Assembly: GCA_020635795.1 (NCBI GenBank)
Contig: JACJZD010000002.1
Coordinates: forward strand, 261,748 to 325,747
From: Flavobacteriales bacterium
Lineage (GTDB): Bacteria; Bacteroidota; Bacteroidia; Flavobacteriales_E; Vicingaceae
DNA: 64,000 nucleotides
Reading direction: 5' to 3'
The notes beneath the pieces are model-generated. The model did no database searches and was not told the DNA's origin. It saw only the letters and a program-made list of their open reading frames with translations. The position numbers and the translations under genes were made by a program. This document shows, one piece after another, positions 16,298 through 27,600 of this stretch (positions are counted from its first letter, which is position 1; every line of letters begins with the position of its first letter).

Positions 16298-16368
16298 AGG
16301 TCGCGGACGGATTCGAACCGCCGTAGAAGCTTTTGCAGAGCTCTGCCTAGCCACTCGGCCACGCGACC
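16298..16368 (-). tRNA. tRNA-Cys (anticodon GCA)
   Basis: The minus strand folds as a full cloverleaf. The acceptor arm is GGTCGCG/CGCGACC, with a D-arm starting GCCGAGTGGC and an anticodon stem GAGCT/AGCTT around the loop CTGCAAA. The T-arm GGCGG-TTCGAAT-CCGTC follows. The anticodon is GCA. The discriminator base is U, the identity element for cysteine. CCA is not encoded. Length is 71 bases, normal for tRNA-Cys. Confidence 0.95.
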
Positions 16369-16447
16369 CTTTTAAAGAGATGCAAAGCTAACAATAATTT
16401 TTATTTTCTTCTTAATTTATTAACGAACTTTACCGTTTAAATTTTAA

Positions 16448-17473
16448 ATGATGATTATTGATTTTAGAAGTGATACAGTAACTCGTCCCTCTAAGGATAT
16501 GCTTGATTTTATGATGTCAGCAGAGGTTGGTGATGATGTGTTTGGAGATGATGAATCAGTTAATACTTTGCAAAATAAAGCTGCTCAAATGTTTGGTAAA
16601 CAAGATGCCTTGTTTTGTCCTTCAGGTACTATGACCAATCAAATTGCCATAAAAATCCATACGAATAGTCCTGGAGAAGTTATTTGTGATGAGTTATCTC
16701 ATGTCTATAAATATGAGGGGGGAGGTATTGGTTTTAATTCTGGATTGGCAACAAAACTTATTCAAGGTGATAAGGGGAGGTTAACTGCTCAACAAATTGA
16801 AGAAGCTATAAACCCTGATGACATTCATTTCTCACCAACTCAATTGGTAAGCTTAGAAAATACTTGTAACAAAGGGGGAGGAAGTATTTATGAGTTGGAA
16901 GAAATTAAAAAAATTAACTTGTTGTGTAAACAAAAAGGGTTAAAACTTCATTTAGACGGTGCTAGAATTTTTAATGCCATTATTGAATCCAATTATTCTA
17001 CTCAAGATATAGGGAATCAATTTGACACTATTTCTGTATGTCTTTCAAAAGGTTTAGGAGCGCCTGTCGGCTCGTTATTAATAGGAAGTTTGGAAGATAT
17101 AAAAAAGGCGAAGAGAATTAGAAAAATTTTTGGAGGAGGGATGAGACAAGCTGGGTATCTTGCTGCTGCTGGAATATTTGCCTTACAAAACAATATTGAA
17201 CGATTACGAGATGACCATGTTAGAGCTAAAATAATAGCTGAAACATTATCTTCATTAAACTGGATTATTAATGTTTTACCAGTATATACCAATATTGTTA
17301 TTTTCGAAATTAGAAAAGGTTTAAACCTTCAGGACACCATAAAAATTTTAGATGATAATGGAATAAAGGTAGCTGCTTTTGGACCGAACCATATACGGAT
17401 AGTTACTCATTTAGATATTACAGATGATTCATTAACAAATGCAATTAGTATTTTAAAAAAAATAAATATTTAA
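16448..17473 (+). CDS. Low-specificity L-threonine aldolase
   Basis: The 341-residue fold-type I PLP enzyme cleaves threonine or allo-threonine to glycine and acetaldehyde. Evidence includes the start MIIDFRSDTVTRPSKDM, GDDVFGDDESVNTLQ, CPSGTMTNQIA, the cofactor-binding HLDGARIFNA block, and the Schiff-base lysine Lys201 in VCLSKGLGAPVGS. Length is typical. The stop codon is directly followed by the ATG of the next gene, so the two are co-translated. Stereospecificity cannot be read from sequence. Confidence 0.92.
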   Translation: MMIIDFRSDTVTRPSKDMLDFMMSAEVGDDVFGDDESVNTLQNKAAQMFGKQDALFCPSGTMTNQIAIKIHTNSPGEVICDELSHVYKYEGGGIGFNSGLATKLIQGDKGRLTAQQIEEAINPDDIHFSPTQLVSLENTCNKGGGSIYELEEIKKINLLCKQKGLKLHLDGARIFNAIIESNYSTQDIGNQFDTISVCLSKGLGAPVGSLLIGSLEDIKKAKRIRKIFGGGMRQAGYLAAAGIFALQNNIERLRDDHVRAKIIAETLSSLNWIINVLPVYTNIVIFEIRKGLNLQDTIKILDDNGIKVAAFGPNHIRIVTHLDITDDSLTNAISILKKINI

Positions 17474-18040
17474 ATGATACAAATACAAGATACCATTGTT
17501 TCTGAATTGTTGTTGGATAAGAAGTTTGTTTGCAATTTGAACGCTTGTAAAGGTGCTTGTTGCATTGAAGGCGATGCTGGAGCGCCTCTTGAAGAGAATG
17601 AATTAGAAGAGTTAGAAAATGTCTTCCCTCATGTAAAGGAATATTTAACACAAGAGTCTATCAATGCACTTGAACAAGATTTATATACGATAGATACTGA
17701 TGGTGATTTTGTTACCCAATTGGTAAACAATAAAGCTTGTGCTTTTGTTTTTTTAGATGATAAAAAAGTAGCCAAATGCTCCATAGAACAAGCCTTTTTA
17801 GATGGTAAGGTTTCATTTAAAAAACCAATCAGCTGCCATTTGTTTCCGGTACGAATAAAATCTTTTAAGTCGTTTTTGGCTGTAAACTATGAGGAAATTG
17901 AAATATGTAGTGATGCTTGTACTTTAGGAAAAGAATTGGGAGTAAAAACCTATCAATTTTTAAAAGAACCTTTGATTAGAAGATTTGGAGAGGAATGGTT
18001 TAACGAACTTGAGTTGGTCGACAAACACTTGAATCATTAG
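17474..18040 (+). CDS. DUF3109 family protein
   Basis: The 188-residue cytoplasmic protein has cysteine clusters CNLNACKGACC (residues about 18-28), KACAF, KCSIEQAF, ISCHLFP and EICSDACTLG. This is the DUF3109 pattern, related to YkgJ-type zinc/iron-binding proteins. The function is not established; metal binding is inferred from the cysteines. Its ATG directly follows the threonine aldolase stop codon. It converges on ispG with a four-base overlap. Confidence 0.85.
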   Translation: MIQIQDTIVSELLLDKKFVCNLNACKGACCIEGDAGAPLEENELEELENVFPHVKEYLTQESINALEQDLYTIDTDGDFVTQLVNNKACAFVFLDDKKVAKCSIEQAFLDGKVSFKKPISCHLFPVRIKSFKSFLAVNYEEIEICSDACTLGKELGVKTYQFLKEPLIRRFGEEWFNELELVDKHLNH

Positions 18041-19959
18041 CTTTCTATTTCAACCCAATCGCCATGTTCCTTAATTAAGTTGATTAATTCTTCAACAGCC
18101 TCTTTTTCTGGTACGTTACGTTTTACCACATTCTTTTCTTTGTATAGTGTAATTTTTCCAACTCCAGTTCCAACGTACCCATAGTCGGCATCAGCCATTT
18201 CTCCTGGACCATTTACAATACAACCCATAATACCAATTTTAACTCCTTTTAAATGAGAGGTTACGGCACGTATTTTTGCTGTAGTTTCTTGTAAATCAAA
18301 CAACGTTCTACCACAACTTGGGCAAGAAATGTATTCGGTTTTTGAAATACGAGTTCTAGTGGCTTGTAAAATCCCAAAAGCCGTATCATTTACCATTTTA
18401 TCACTACCACAGTTTTCAGCAGCAATAAAAACGCCATCACCAAGCCCATCCACCAAAAGAGCTCCTATGTCTGTAGATGCATGTAGTTGTAACTGTTCGG
18501 GTGTTAAATCACCATAAGCTCTACCAATAATAACAGGTGTTTTACAATTGTTATTTATTAATTCAACAAATAGTTTACGCTGTTCTGCCATACCATGTGC
18601 ATTGTAAGTATCAATCATTAAAACAATCGTTTTGTCTGATTTTAGTTTGCTTATCAATGCTGAACTTAAATCGGGTAATGTTACATAAACGATATTCAAT
18701 TTATCAGATATATCTGAAGTAGTTAAATATTGTTTGGCATCTAAAAAAGGATAAGCGTTAAAATTGTTTCGAATGGTTAACCATGTTTTATAATTGTAAA
18801 TGAGACCTAAAGTTCCTGGTACTTCAAAATCAATTGTTTTGTTACCTAAAAATATATAATCACATGCTGAATCTGTAATATTCCATTTGTCTAAAGGGAC
18901 AGAATACTGATAGCCTAAAGCAAATAAAGAGGCTGGAGTTACTTTTTCTTTCGCACAAAAATCGGTAACCACTCTTGGTACGTTGGAACCTCCAAAATTT
19001 ACAACTTCGTTAGTGTTTCTTTTGTTGTATTCAAATGGAGTAATGGGATAGTTTTTAATTTCCTCAATTGAATCATGCCCTATTCTGTTGTTGTAGCGAG
19101 CAACCAATTCTTTTGCTACAGGAATTTCAAACTCTGGGTCTTCGGTTAACGATACACGAATGGTATCGCCTAAACCATCTTCTAACAAAGTGCCAATTCC
19201 AACCGCCGACTTTATTCTTCCATCCTCTCCATCACCAGCTTCGGTTACGCCTAAATGTAACGGATAATTCATGTTTTCAGCAATCATTTTATCCACTAAC
19301 AATCGGTACGCTTGAACAACAACCAAGGTGTTGCTTGCTTTCATCGAAAGTACAATATCGTGGTAATCAAATTCTCTACAAATACGTAAAAACTCCATAG
19401 CGGATTCTACCATTCCCATTGGTGAATCGCCATAACGACTCATAATCCTATCCGATAACGAACCATGGTTAGTTCCTATTCGCATGGCAGTACCGTGTTC
19501 TTTACAGATTTTCACCAAAGGAATAAAACGCTCTCTTAATCTTGCTAGTTCAGCATTGTATGTTTCATCGGTATATTCAATTGTTTCAAATTTCTTTTTG
19601 TCGGCATAATTGCCTGGATTTACTCTAACCTTTTCTACAATTTTAGCAGCAACTTCAGCAGCATTTGGTGTAAAATGGATATCTGCAACCAATGGTGTTG
19701 TATAACCTCTTTTTAACAATTCAGCTTTTATGTTGGCTAAATTTTCAGCTTCTTTAATGCTGGGAGCGGTTATTCTAACAATTTCGCAACCTGCATCAAT
19801 CATTCGTATGCTTTGCTCAACAGTAGCTTGGGTGTCCATGGTGTCGGTAGTAGTCATGGATTGGATACGGATGGGATTATCTCCTCCAATACCAATGTTG
19901 CCTACTTTTACTTCTCGGGTTTTAAAACGCTGATAATTGGTTAAACTGTTGCAATACAT
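18037..19959 (-). CDS. ispG: 4-hydroxy-3-methylbut-2-enyl diphosphate synthase IspG (long form)
   Basis: This 640-residue enzyme carries out the penultimate step of the MEP isoprenoid pathway. The N-terminal TIM barrel contains GNIGIGGDNPIRIQSMTTTDT and RIGTNHGSLSDRI. The C-terminal reductase domain holds the 4Fe-4S cysteines in CPSCGRTLFDLQ and GIMGCIVNGPGEMADADYG. The protein is about 250 residues longer than the E. coli enzyme because of a central domain (about 270-500). This is the three-domain form found in plants, Bacteroidota and Chlamydia. It is monocistronic here. Confidence 0.95.
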   Translation of the reverse strand: MYCNSLTNYQRFKTREVKVGNIGIGGDNPIRIQSMTTTDTMDTQATVEQSIRMIDAGCEIVRITAPSIKEAENLANIKAELLKRGYTTPLVADIHFTPNAAEVAAKIVEKVRVNPGNYADKKKFETIEYTDETYNAELARLRERFIPLVKICKEHGTAMRIGTNHGSLSDRIMSRYGDSPMGMVESAMEFLRICREFDYHDIVLSMKASNTLVVVQAYRLLVDKMIAENMNYPLHLGVTEAGDGEDGRIKSAVGIGTLLEDGLGDTIRVSLTEDPEFEIPVAKELVARYNNRIGHDSIEEIKNYPITPFEYNKRNTNEVVNFGGSNVPRVVTDFCAKEKVTPASLFALGYQYSVPLDKWNITDSACDYIFLGNKTIDFEVPGTLGLIYNYKTWLTIRNNFNAYPFLDAKQYLTTSDISDKLNIVYVTLPDLSSALISKLKSDKTIVLMIDTYNAHGMAEQRKLFVELINNNCKTPVIIGRAYGDLTPEQLQLHASTDIGALLVDGLGDGVFIAAENCGSDKMVNDTAFGILQATRTRISKTEYISCPSCGRTLFDLQETTAKIRAVTSHLKGVKIGIMGCIVNGPGEMADADYGYVGTGVGKITLYKEKNVVKRNVPEKEAVEELINLIKEHGDWVEIES

Positions 19960-20152
19960 GTGTTAGAAATTTTAGACGAAGTTATTCATTAGTTTGCGAA
20001 AAAAAACAATTTTTTTGGAGCACTTTTTTCTCAAAAATGCACAAAACTGGGCAAAAAACTACCGTTCAAAAGATAAATGAACACATATAGCAGAAATTTA
20101 AAACCAAATAAATAGCTTAGCGTAAGAATTAACAAAATTTAAAACACTTTTT

Positions 20153-22255
20153 ATGAAAAATTTATTCATCATTTTATTAATTGCAAGCATTTTTGCAGTT
20201 AATAGCAGCAAAGCACAAACAGCACCAGTAGCTGTTAACGATACATTTTATGTTGATTATTCTGATACCTTAAGAACAAATAAATTTTTTAGAAATTACA
20301 TTGTTGCAAATGATACCTCCAAAGGGGGAGGGTATTTAAAGATAGACACATTGTTTTATAATGGGCAGGGTATGATTGATAACGTGGTAAAAACTTTGTC
20401 TAGTGTTCAAAGTTTTATATATACCCCACCATTAGGTTTTTATGGTGTAGATAGTATAACTTATTACCTATCAAATTATCCAACAAATTATGGTTATGAT
20501 ACGGCTACCATTTATATTTATGTAAAACGAAAAGATTATGAAAGCATTGATTTGAATAATGTGAAAGCACGAGTCGAACCCAATGCTTTATTTGCTGATA
20601 GAGCAAATAGTATAACTGGATTTGAAGTCCCAAAGGGTAGTGGGTCAAATACTATATACGCTGCAAATTTTTGGTTTGCTGGGTTAGATGCTAACGCACA
20701 ACTGAAAGGGTATGCAGAAACGTATGCATCAAATCCATACCCACCAATTCCATATCAAAACTACAATGGTAATGCCGGACCTATAGGAGCGACCACTAAT
20801 TTCGAAAATTACAGTTACCAATGGGATAGGGTATGGAAAGTAAGTACTACAGATATACAAAACCATGTTGCTGGAACAAGCACTACAGAAGCCATAGCCA
20901 ATTGGCCAGCTCATGGAGACACCACAAAAGGACAAGCTTTTAATTTAGCACCATTTGTTGATGTGGATTTTGATGGAGTTTATAATCCCGTTTTAGGCGA
21001 TTATCCCAAAATTAAAGGGCAACAGGCTATTTATTTTATACGTAATTCTGATAGGTCAGCTAATCAAATGCAAACTACCAACATTAATTTTGAATTTCAT
21101 GGAATGGTGTATGCTTTCGATTGCCCCGAAGATTCAGCTATAAACAACACCATATTTATAGATTATACTATTTACAACCGCTCTACTACAGATTTAACAG
21201 ATTGTTATTTTGGGCAATGGGTAGATTTTGATTTAGGTAATTCCAATGATGATTTTGTTGGTTGTGACGTTGCTCGAGGGACTTTTTATGTATACAATGG
21301 AGATATTAACGATGAAGATAATTTGGGTGTTACTGGTTATGGGTCTTATCTGCCTGCACAAGGTGTAACCTTTTTAAAAGGAGCAAATCAAAATAATGAC
21401 GGAGTAGATAATCCGTTAACTACAAATGTTCCTGTTGCCATAGCACAAAACGGAATCCCTTATGCAGGTTTAGGTATTGGATTTGGTGATGCAATACTTG
21501 ATAATGAATATTATGGGTTGAGTCATTTTATGTATTATAATATTGGATCGCAAATTAATGGAAACGGTGACCCTGCTAATACAGCTGATTATTATAATTA
21601 TTTACAAGGTAAGTGGACAAATGGAAATTCTATGGTATGGGGCGGAGATGGAAATTCATTATCAACAGGAGGGGTTACTTCATCAAATTATATGTTTACT
21701 AATGATTCAGACCCATTGTTTTGGAGTACAACTGGTGTAGTTTCAAATCCAGTAATATGGAATGAAACATCTGCAGGAAATACTCCAAGTGACAGAAGAG
21801 GTATTGGCTCTATTGGTCCTTTTACCTTGTTAGCGGGAGAATCAGCAGAAATAGAATTGGCATTTGTATTTGGAATTGACTATAATAGTCCGGGAAACAA
21901 TACAGCTGGTATTGTGGTAATGCAAGAACGTGTGGATTCTATTCGTAGTTATCATGCCAATGGTTTTACCACAACACCTTGTGGTGGAGCAATTTTAAGT
22001 GCAAAAGAAGAAGTAAAAGAAATCAACAACTTGAATATTTATCCAAATCCCTTTGCTAACCAGTTTTTAGTTAATTATAAACCAAGTATAAACTCAAGAG
22101 TAGAGGTTTATAATTTATTTGGTGGTAAAGTTTTAACTCAACAAATCACGAACCATTTAACCTTACTCAATTTAAGCAACCAACCTAATGGTGTTTATTT
22201 TGTTAGGGTTACCAATGGTAAAGAAGTGATAACCAAAAAAGTGGTGAAGCAGTAG
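20153..22255 (+). CDS. Secreted protein with type A T9SS sorting domain
   Basis: The 700-residue protein has a signal peptide ending SSKAQ. A cadherin/Ig-like block (VAVNDTFYVDYSD, residues about 25-125) comes next, followed by a long shared domain with WDRVWKVS, DYPKIKGQQAIYFI and GLGIGFGD motifs. The last about 75 residues (NIYPNPFANQF ... GVYFVRVTNGKEVITKKVVKQ) are a classical type A C-terminal signal that is cleaved by PorU on export. It is a close paralogue of the next gene apart from the sorting signal. The molecular role of the core is unknown. Confidence 0.88.
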   Translation: MKNLFIILLIASIFAVNSSKAQTAPVAVNDTFYVDYSDTLRTNKFFRNYIVANDTSKGGGYLKIDTLFYNGQGMIDNVVKTLSSVQSFIYTPPLGFYGVDSITYYLSNYPTNYGYDTATIYIYVKRKDYESIDLNNVKARVEPNALFADRANSITGFEVPKGSGSNTIYAANFWFAGLDANAQLKGYAETYASNPYPPIPYQNYNGNAGPIGATTNFENYSYQWDRVWKVSTTDIQNHVAGTSTTEAIANWPAHGDTTKGQAFNLAPFVDVDFDGVYNPVLGDYPKIKGQQAIYFIRNSDRSANQMQTTNINFEFHGMVYAFDCPEDSAINNTIFIDYTIYNRSTTDLTDCYFGQWVDFDLGNSNDDFVGCDVARGTFYVYNGDINDEDNLGVTGYGSYLPAQGVTFLKGANQNNDGVDNPLTTNVPVAIAQNGIPYAGLGIGFGDAILDNEYYGLSHFMYYNIGSQINGNGDPANTADYYNYLQGKWTNGNSMVWGGDGNSLSTGGVTSSNYMFTNDSDPLFWSTTGVVSNPVIWNETSAGNTPSDRRGIGSIGPFTLLAGESAEIELAFVFGIDYNSPGNNTAGIVVMQERVDSIRSYHANGFTTTPCGGAILSAKEEVKEINNLNIYPNPFANQFLVNYKPSINSRVEVYNLFGGKVLTQQITNHLTLLNLSNQPNGVYFVRVTNGKEVITKKVVKQ

Positions 22256-22441
22256 TAGTTTTAAGTTTTCATTGTGAATAAAGAATAGATACACTTTATT
22301 CGTGATGACAATTTAAATCAATCAAAAAACACATTTTGATTGATTTACAACCGTTAATTAAATGAGGTTTAGTTTATGGTGTAAAAACAAACAAATAGAT
22401 TAGTTTAGCATATAATTGTACCAACAAGCTAATTAGGTATT

Positions 22442-24607
22442 ATGAAACAAATAGCTACATTTTTCATTTTTTTTACGTTAGTATTCTCAAGTGGATTTAG
22501 TCAAAACACTCCTATAGCAGTTAATGATACGTTTTATGTTGATTATTCTGATAGTGTTAGGGTTCTGCCTTACAGTCGTGCCACCATTGTTTTTAATGAT
22601 TCTGATGTAGATGGTAATACCTTGATTATAGATACCATCTTTTATAATGGAGTTAATACTGTTACTATTCAAAATCACCCTTCGGGCTGGCTAAGAGTAA
22701 ATAGACTATTTTATACTGTACCCCCTGGTTATTCAGGAAAAGATAGTATCACCTATTATTTAACAGACAATGGGTTTCCAACAGGATTTGATACAGCAGT
22801 TATTTACATTTATGTAAAAAGAAAGCCATTTGAGAACCTCGATGCAAATAATATACGAGCATCAATTCATAAAAATGTCTTGTTTCAATATGCAGGAACT
22901 TATGGCTCTTATGGGTTGGGGTATTTTAATGTGCCTAAAAATTCGAATACAGCTACAATATATGCCTCTAATCTTTGGCTAGCAGGAGAAGATATAAATG
23001 GTAATATCAGGGTTTCGGCTTCTACATATCAAGAAGCTAATAGCAGAGGGAATGCCGGTCCAATAATGGATTCTGTAAACTATAGTTATTATAATTATCA
23101 ATGGGATAGAGTATGGAAAGTGAGTGAAATGGATATTCAAAATCACATTGCTGGAATAAGTACTACTGAAGCAATTATTAATTGGCCTGCTCATGGTGAT
23201 ACCAGCTTAGGACAAGCATTAAATCTTGCTCCTTTTGTTGATGTAGATAATAATGGCATTTACAATCCACTTGTGGGCGATTATCCGAAAATAAAAGGGC
23301 AACAAGCTATTTATTTTATTCAAAATGATAAACGAGATACTGTTCAACCATATATATTGAGGATTGGAATTGAAATTCATGGAATGGCATATTCGTTTTA
23401 TTGCCCTGAAGATTCAGCACTAAACAACACAGTTTTTGTAAGCTATAAAGTGTACAATCGGTCTGCGTCTCCATTATTTAATGCATACATTGGCTTATGG
23501 TCGGATTTAGATATTGGAAATCCTCAAGATGATTATCTTGCAACTGATGTTTCTAGAGGATCTTTTTATGGGTACAATAAAGATAATGTTGATGAAACTG
23601 TTCCTTGGACAGTTGGATATGGAGCTAGTCCTCCTGCTCAAAGTGTAACTTTTTTAAAGGGACCCAAACTGCCAAATGACGGAATAGACAATCCATTAAC
23701 AAACAATGTTCAAGATGCTATTGATTCTAACGGTGTTCCATATCAAGGTTTGGGAATTGGCTTTGGTGATGGAGTAGTAGATAATGAATTTATGGGCTTG
23801 TCAAATTTTCTTACATATGACATAGATTCGAATTCAATTGGATTTAATGAACCAGAAATTTCTTCGGATTATTATAATTATTTAAAAGGCAACTGGAAAT
23901 CTGGAATCCCGATGACTTGGGGAGGAATGGGAATAGGAGGAACTGTTCCGACAAATTATTTATTTCCCGGGGGGAGCGACTCCCTTTTTTGGAGTACCCA
24001 AGGAATAATTACAACACCTTCACCTTGGAATGATAATAGTTCCTTAAGAGATATAAGAGGGATTGGTTCATGCGGTCCATTTACGTTTTTACCTGATAGT
24101 GCTGTAGAACTAGATTTGGCTTTTGTTTTTGGGAGAGATTATACTGATACAAGTAATACAGCAGCCATTACAATTATGCAAAACCGAATAGATGTAATAA
24201 GAAACTATTTTGTAAATGGATTTGTAAATATTTGCGAAGATACAACCCAAGTAATTGAAGATGCTACACCTGATAGTTTAGTAGTTTTTGTGCCAAATGT
24301 TTTCACTCCTAACAAAGATGGTTTTAATGATTTATTTGTGATTGATTTAAATAGCGCACGTTTACTGGAAGAAGTTAACGTAGAAATTTTTAATAGATGG
24401 GGACAACTTATTAAAGTATCTAATTATGGTGTTCAGGCTTTATCCAAACTTCCAACCATCAACAATAAACAACAACTTACTATTTGGGATGGGAGGACAA
24501 CGAGTGGGGAGAATGTGCCTATTGGTACATATTACTATGTTATAAAATATAAAACTACAGAAGGTGAAACAAAAAACATTAAAGGGTTTTTAAGTCTTTT
24601 AAGATAA
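22442..24607 (+). CDS. Secreted protein with type B (gliding-associated) T9SS C-terminal domain
   Basis: The 721-residue protein has a signal peptide ending SGFSQ. Its core aligns with the preceding gene motif by motif (IAVNDTFYVDYSD, YQWDRVWKVS, GDYPKIKGQQAIYFI, GLGIGFGD). The C-terminus instead carries the type B signature: VPNVFTPNKDGFNDLF, VEIFNRWGQLI, WDGRTTSGE, GTYYYVIKYK and GFLSLLR. Type B cargo usually needs a SprF-like partner. It ends seven bases from the convergent metH. Function of the shared core is unknown. Confidence 0.88.
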   Translation: MKQIATFFIFFTLVFSSGFSQNTPIAVNDTFYVDYSDSVRVLPYSRATIVFNDSDVDGNTLIIDTIFYNGVNTVTIQNHPSGWLRVNRLFYTVPPGYSGKDSITYYLTDNGFPTGFDTAVIYIYVKRKPFENLDANNIRASIHKNVLFQYAGTYGSYGLGYFNVPKNSNTATIYASNLWLAGEDINGNIRVSASTYQEANSRGNAGPIMDSVNYSYYNYQWDRVWKVSEMDIQNHIAGISTTEAIINWPAHGDTSLGQALNLAPFVDVDNNGIYNPLVGDYPKIKGQQAIYFIQNDKRDTVQPYILRIGIEIHGMAYSFYCPEDSALNNTVFVSYKVYNRSASPLFNAYIGLWSDLDIGNPQDDYLATDVSRGSFYGYNKDNVDETVPWTVGYGASPPAQSVTFLKGPKLPNDGIDNPLTNNVQDAIDSNGVPYQGLGIGFGDGVVDNEFMGLSNFLTYDIDSNSIGFNEPEISSDYYNYLKGNWKSGIPMTWGGMGIGGTVPTNYLFPGGSDSLFWSTQGIITTPSPWNDNSSLRDIRGIGSCGPFTFLPDSAVELDLAFVFGRDYTDTSNTAAITIMQNRIDVIRNYFVNGFVNICEDTTQVIEDATPDSLVVFVPNVFTPNKDGFNDLFVIDLNSARLLEEVNVEIFNRWGQLIKVSNYGVQALSKLPTINNKQQLTIWDGRTTSGENVPIGTYYYVIKYKTTEGETKNIKGFLSLLR

Positions 24608-24614
24608 ATTGTTT

Positions 24615-27600
24615 TTAATTCATCGAAGAACCCAGCCAACGTTCTGCCTTATCAATACTTATGTTGTTTGCAATTGCATAGGCTTCTACTTGGTCTTGGC
24701 TAATTTTTCCAACTCCAAAATATTTAGCTTGAGGATGCCCAAAGTACATTCCACTTACAGCAGCAGTTGGGTACATAGCCAAACTTTCGGTTAATTCAAT
24801 ACCCGTATTTTTTGTAGCGTCCATCAATTCAAACAATTGATTTTTTAAGGTATGATTTGGACAAGCTGGGTAACCAGGAGCTGGTCTGATTCCTTTGTAT
24901 TTTTCTTGTATTAACGCATCATTGTCAAGGTTTTCGTTTTGAGCATAACCCCATATTTCGGTTCGCACTTTTTTGTGCATATACTCAGCAAAAGCTTCAG
25001 CAAGCCTATCAGCTAAAGCTTTTAACATAATAGAATTGTAATCGTCGTGATCGGCTTCAAAACGTTTGATGTGCTCTTCAATACCAATACCTGTTGTAAC
25101 TGCAAAACCTCCAATGTAATCTTTAATTCCAGTTTCTTTAGGAGCTATAAAATCTGCTAACGAAATGTTAGGCACACCTTTCGCTTTTTTAGCTTGTTGA
25201 CGCAATTGGTGAAGGGTAGAAATGGTTTTATTGTTTTCATAAACTTCTATGGTATCTTCGTTTATAGTGTTTGCTTCCCAAATTCCAACAACTCCGTTTG
25301 CTGTAATCCATTTTTCTTCAACAATTTTTGTAAGCATTTTTTGTGCATCGTCGAATAATTTTTTGGCAGCATCACCAACAATTTCGTCCTCTAAAATGTT
25401 GGGGTAACGACCTGCCAATTCCCAAGTTCTAAAAAACGGACTCCAATCAATATAATCTAACAATGTTTTAATAGGAAAGTCTGAGAAGACCTGAACGCCT
25501 AACTGGTTTGGTTTAAATGGGGGTTCTTTTTCAAAATCAATTTTTAACTTGTTGTCACGGGCTTCAGCAATGGTTAGAGATTCTTTAGTAGCATTTCGCT
25601 TAGCGTGAATGTCTCTTAAATTTTGGTACTCGTCTTTAATTTTCTGAACAAATGTTGTGTTGTCTTTTGCTAATAACTCTCCAACCACTGGTACGCTTCT
25701 GGAAGCATCTAAAACATATACTGTTGGAGCTTTAGAATAGTTAGGTTCAATTTTTACTGCAGTATGAATTTTAGAGGTTGTCGCCCCTCCAATTAATAAA
25801 GGAATACTCATATCTTGTCGTTCCAATTCTTTAGCAAAATAGGCCATTTCATCAAGTGATGGAGTAATCAAACCACTTAAACCAATAATATCTACCTTTT
25901 CTTTCTTAGCTACTTCAATAATTTTTTCGGCAGGAACCATTACTCCAAGGTCAATTACTTCGTAATTGTTACAACCCAACACAACTCCTACAATGTTTTT
26001 ACCAATATCGTGTACGTCGCCCTTTACAGTAGCCAATAAAATTTTACCATTTCCTGTTGGGGCATCACTCGGATTGTTCTTCTTTTCTTCTTCAATATAT
26101 GGTAACAAATAGGCAACAGCTTTTTTCATTACTCTTGCACTTTTTACTACCTGAGGAAGAAACATTTTACCTGCACCAAACAAGTCTCCAACAATGTTCA
26201 TCCCGTCCATTAACGGTCCTTCAATAACTTCTATGGGCTTATCAAACAATTTTCGACACTCCTCAGTATCTTCATCAATAAATTCCACTATACCTTTAAC
26301 TAAAGCATGTGAAAGACGTTCTTGAACAGTTCCTTTTCGCCATTCTAATTCTTTTGCATCGTCTTTTTTTACTCCTTTTACATTTTCAGCAAAATCAACC
26401 AATCGTTCTGTAGCATCAGGTCTTCTGTTTAATAAAACATCTTCAACTTTTTCTAAGAGTTCTTTCGGAATTTCTGCATACACTTCTAACATACCAGGAT
26501 TAACAATACCCATATCCATTCCTGCTTTTATGGCGTGATACAAAAATGCAGAATGAATGGCTTCTCTAACGGTATCATTACCTCTAAACGAAAACGACAC
26601 ATTGCTAACACCACCACTTACTAATGCTCCCGGTAAATTTTCTTTTATCCACTTGGTTGAATTGATAAAATCTACCGCATAATTGTTGTGTTCTTCTAAA
26701 CCTGTTGCAACAGTTAAAATATTGGGGTCAAAAATGATGTCGTGTGCTGGAAAACCTATTTTTTCGGTTAACAATTTGTAAGCTCGTTTGCAAATTGAAA
26801 TACGTTTCTCGTAGGTGTCTGCTTGACCTTGTTCGTCAAAAGCCATTACGATAACAGCTGCACCATATCGTCTTACCAATTTTGCTCTTTCAAGAAATAC
26901 TTCCTCGCCTTCTTTTAATGAAATGGAGTTTACAATGGATTTACCTTGTGTACATTTTAATCCCGCTTCAATAACCGACCACTTTGATGAGTCAATCATA
27001 ATAGGGAGTTTAGCAATGTCTGGTTCTGAAGCAATTAAGTTCAAGAATTTAGTCATGACCACTTCAGAATCTAACATTCCCTCATCCATGTTCACATCAA
27101 TTACTTGAGCGCCACCCTCGACTTGATTTAATGCTACAGCTATTGCTTCTTCGTATTTCTCTTCTTTAATTAATCGTTTAAACATTAACGAACCAGTAAC
27201 GTTTGTTCGTTCACCAACATTTACAAAATTACTTTCAGGTCGAACCCATAAAGGCTCTAGTCCGCTATAATTAGGAAGATTAAAAGCTTCCTTACATTTT
27301 CTTGGTTGATACTTTGATGCAACATCAGCAATTGCTTTAATGTGAGCAGGAGTTGTTCCGCAACAACCACCAATAATGTTGATTAACCCTTCTTGTATAA
27401 ATTCTTCCACCTGACGAGCCGTTTCTTTTGCAGCTTCATCATATTCCCCAAATTCGTTGGGTAAACCAGCATTTGGATATGCACTCACAAAGTAGTTGGT
27501 TTTATTTGCTACCGTTTGAATGTGTGGACGTAATTGTTTTGCACCAAGCGCACAGTTAAATCCAACACTTAACAAAGGAATGTGTGAGATGGAAATTAAA

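Noticed and set aside
16298..16368. Attachment site or genomic island at tRNA-Cys
   Set aside because: No integrase, no duplicated tRNA 3' end and ordinary housekeeping genes on both sides.
19068..19400. Open reading frame of 110 codons on the plus strand inside ispG
   Set aside because: It lies antisense to conserved IspG barrel motifs and looks like random low-complexity peptide.
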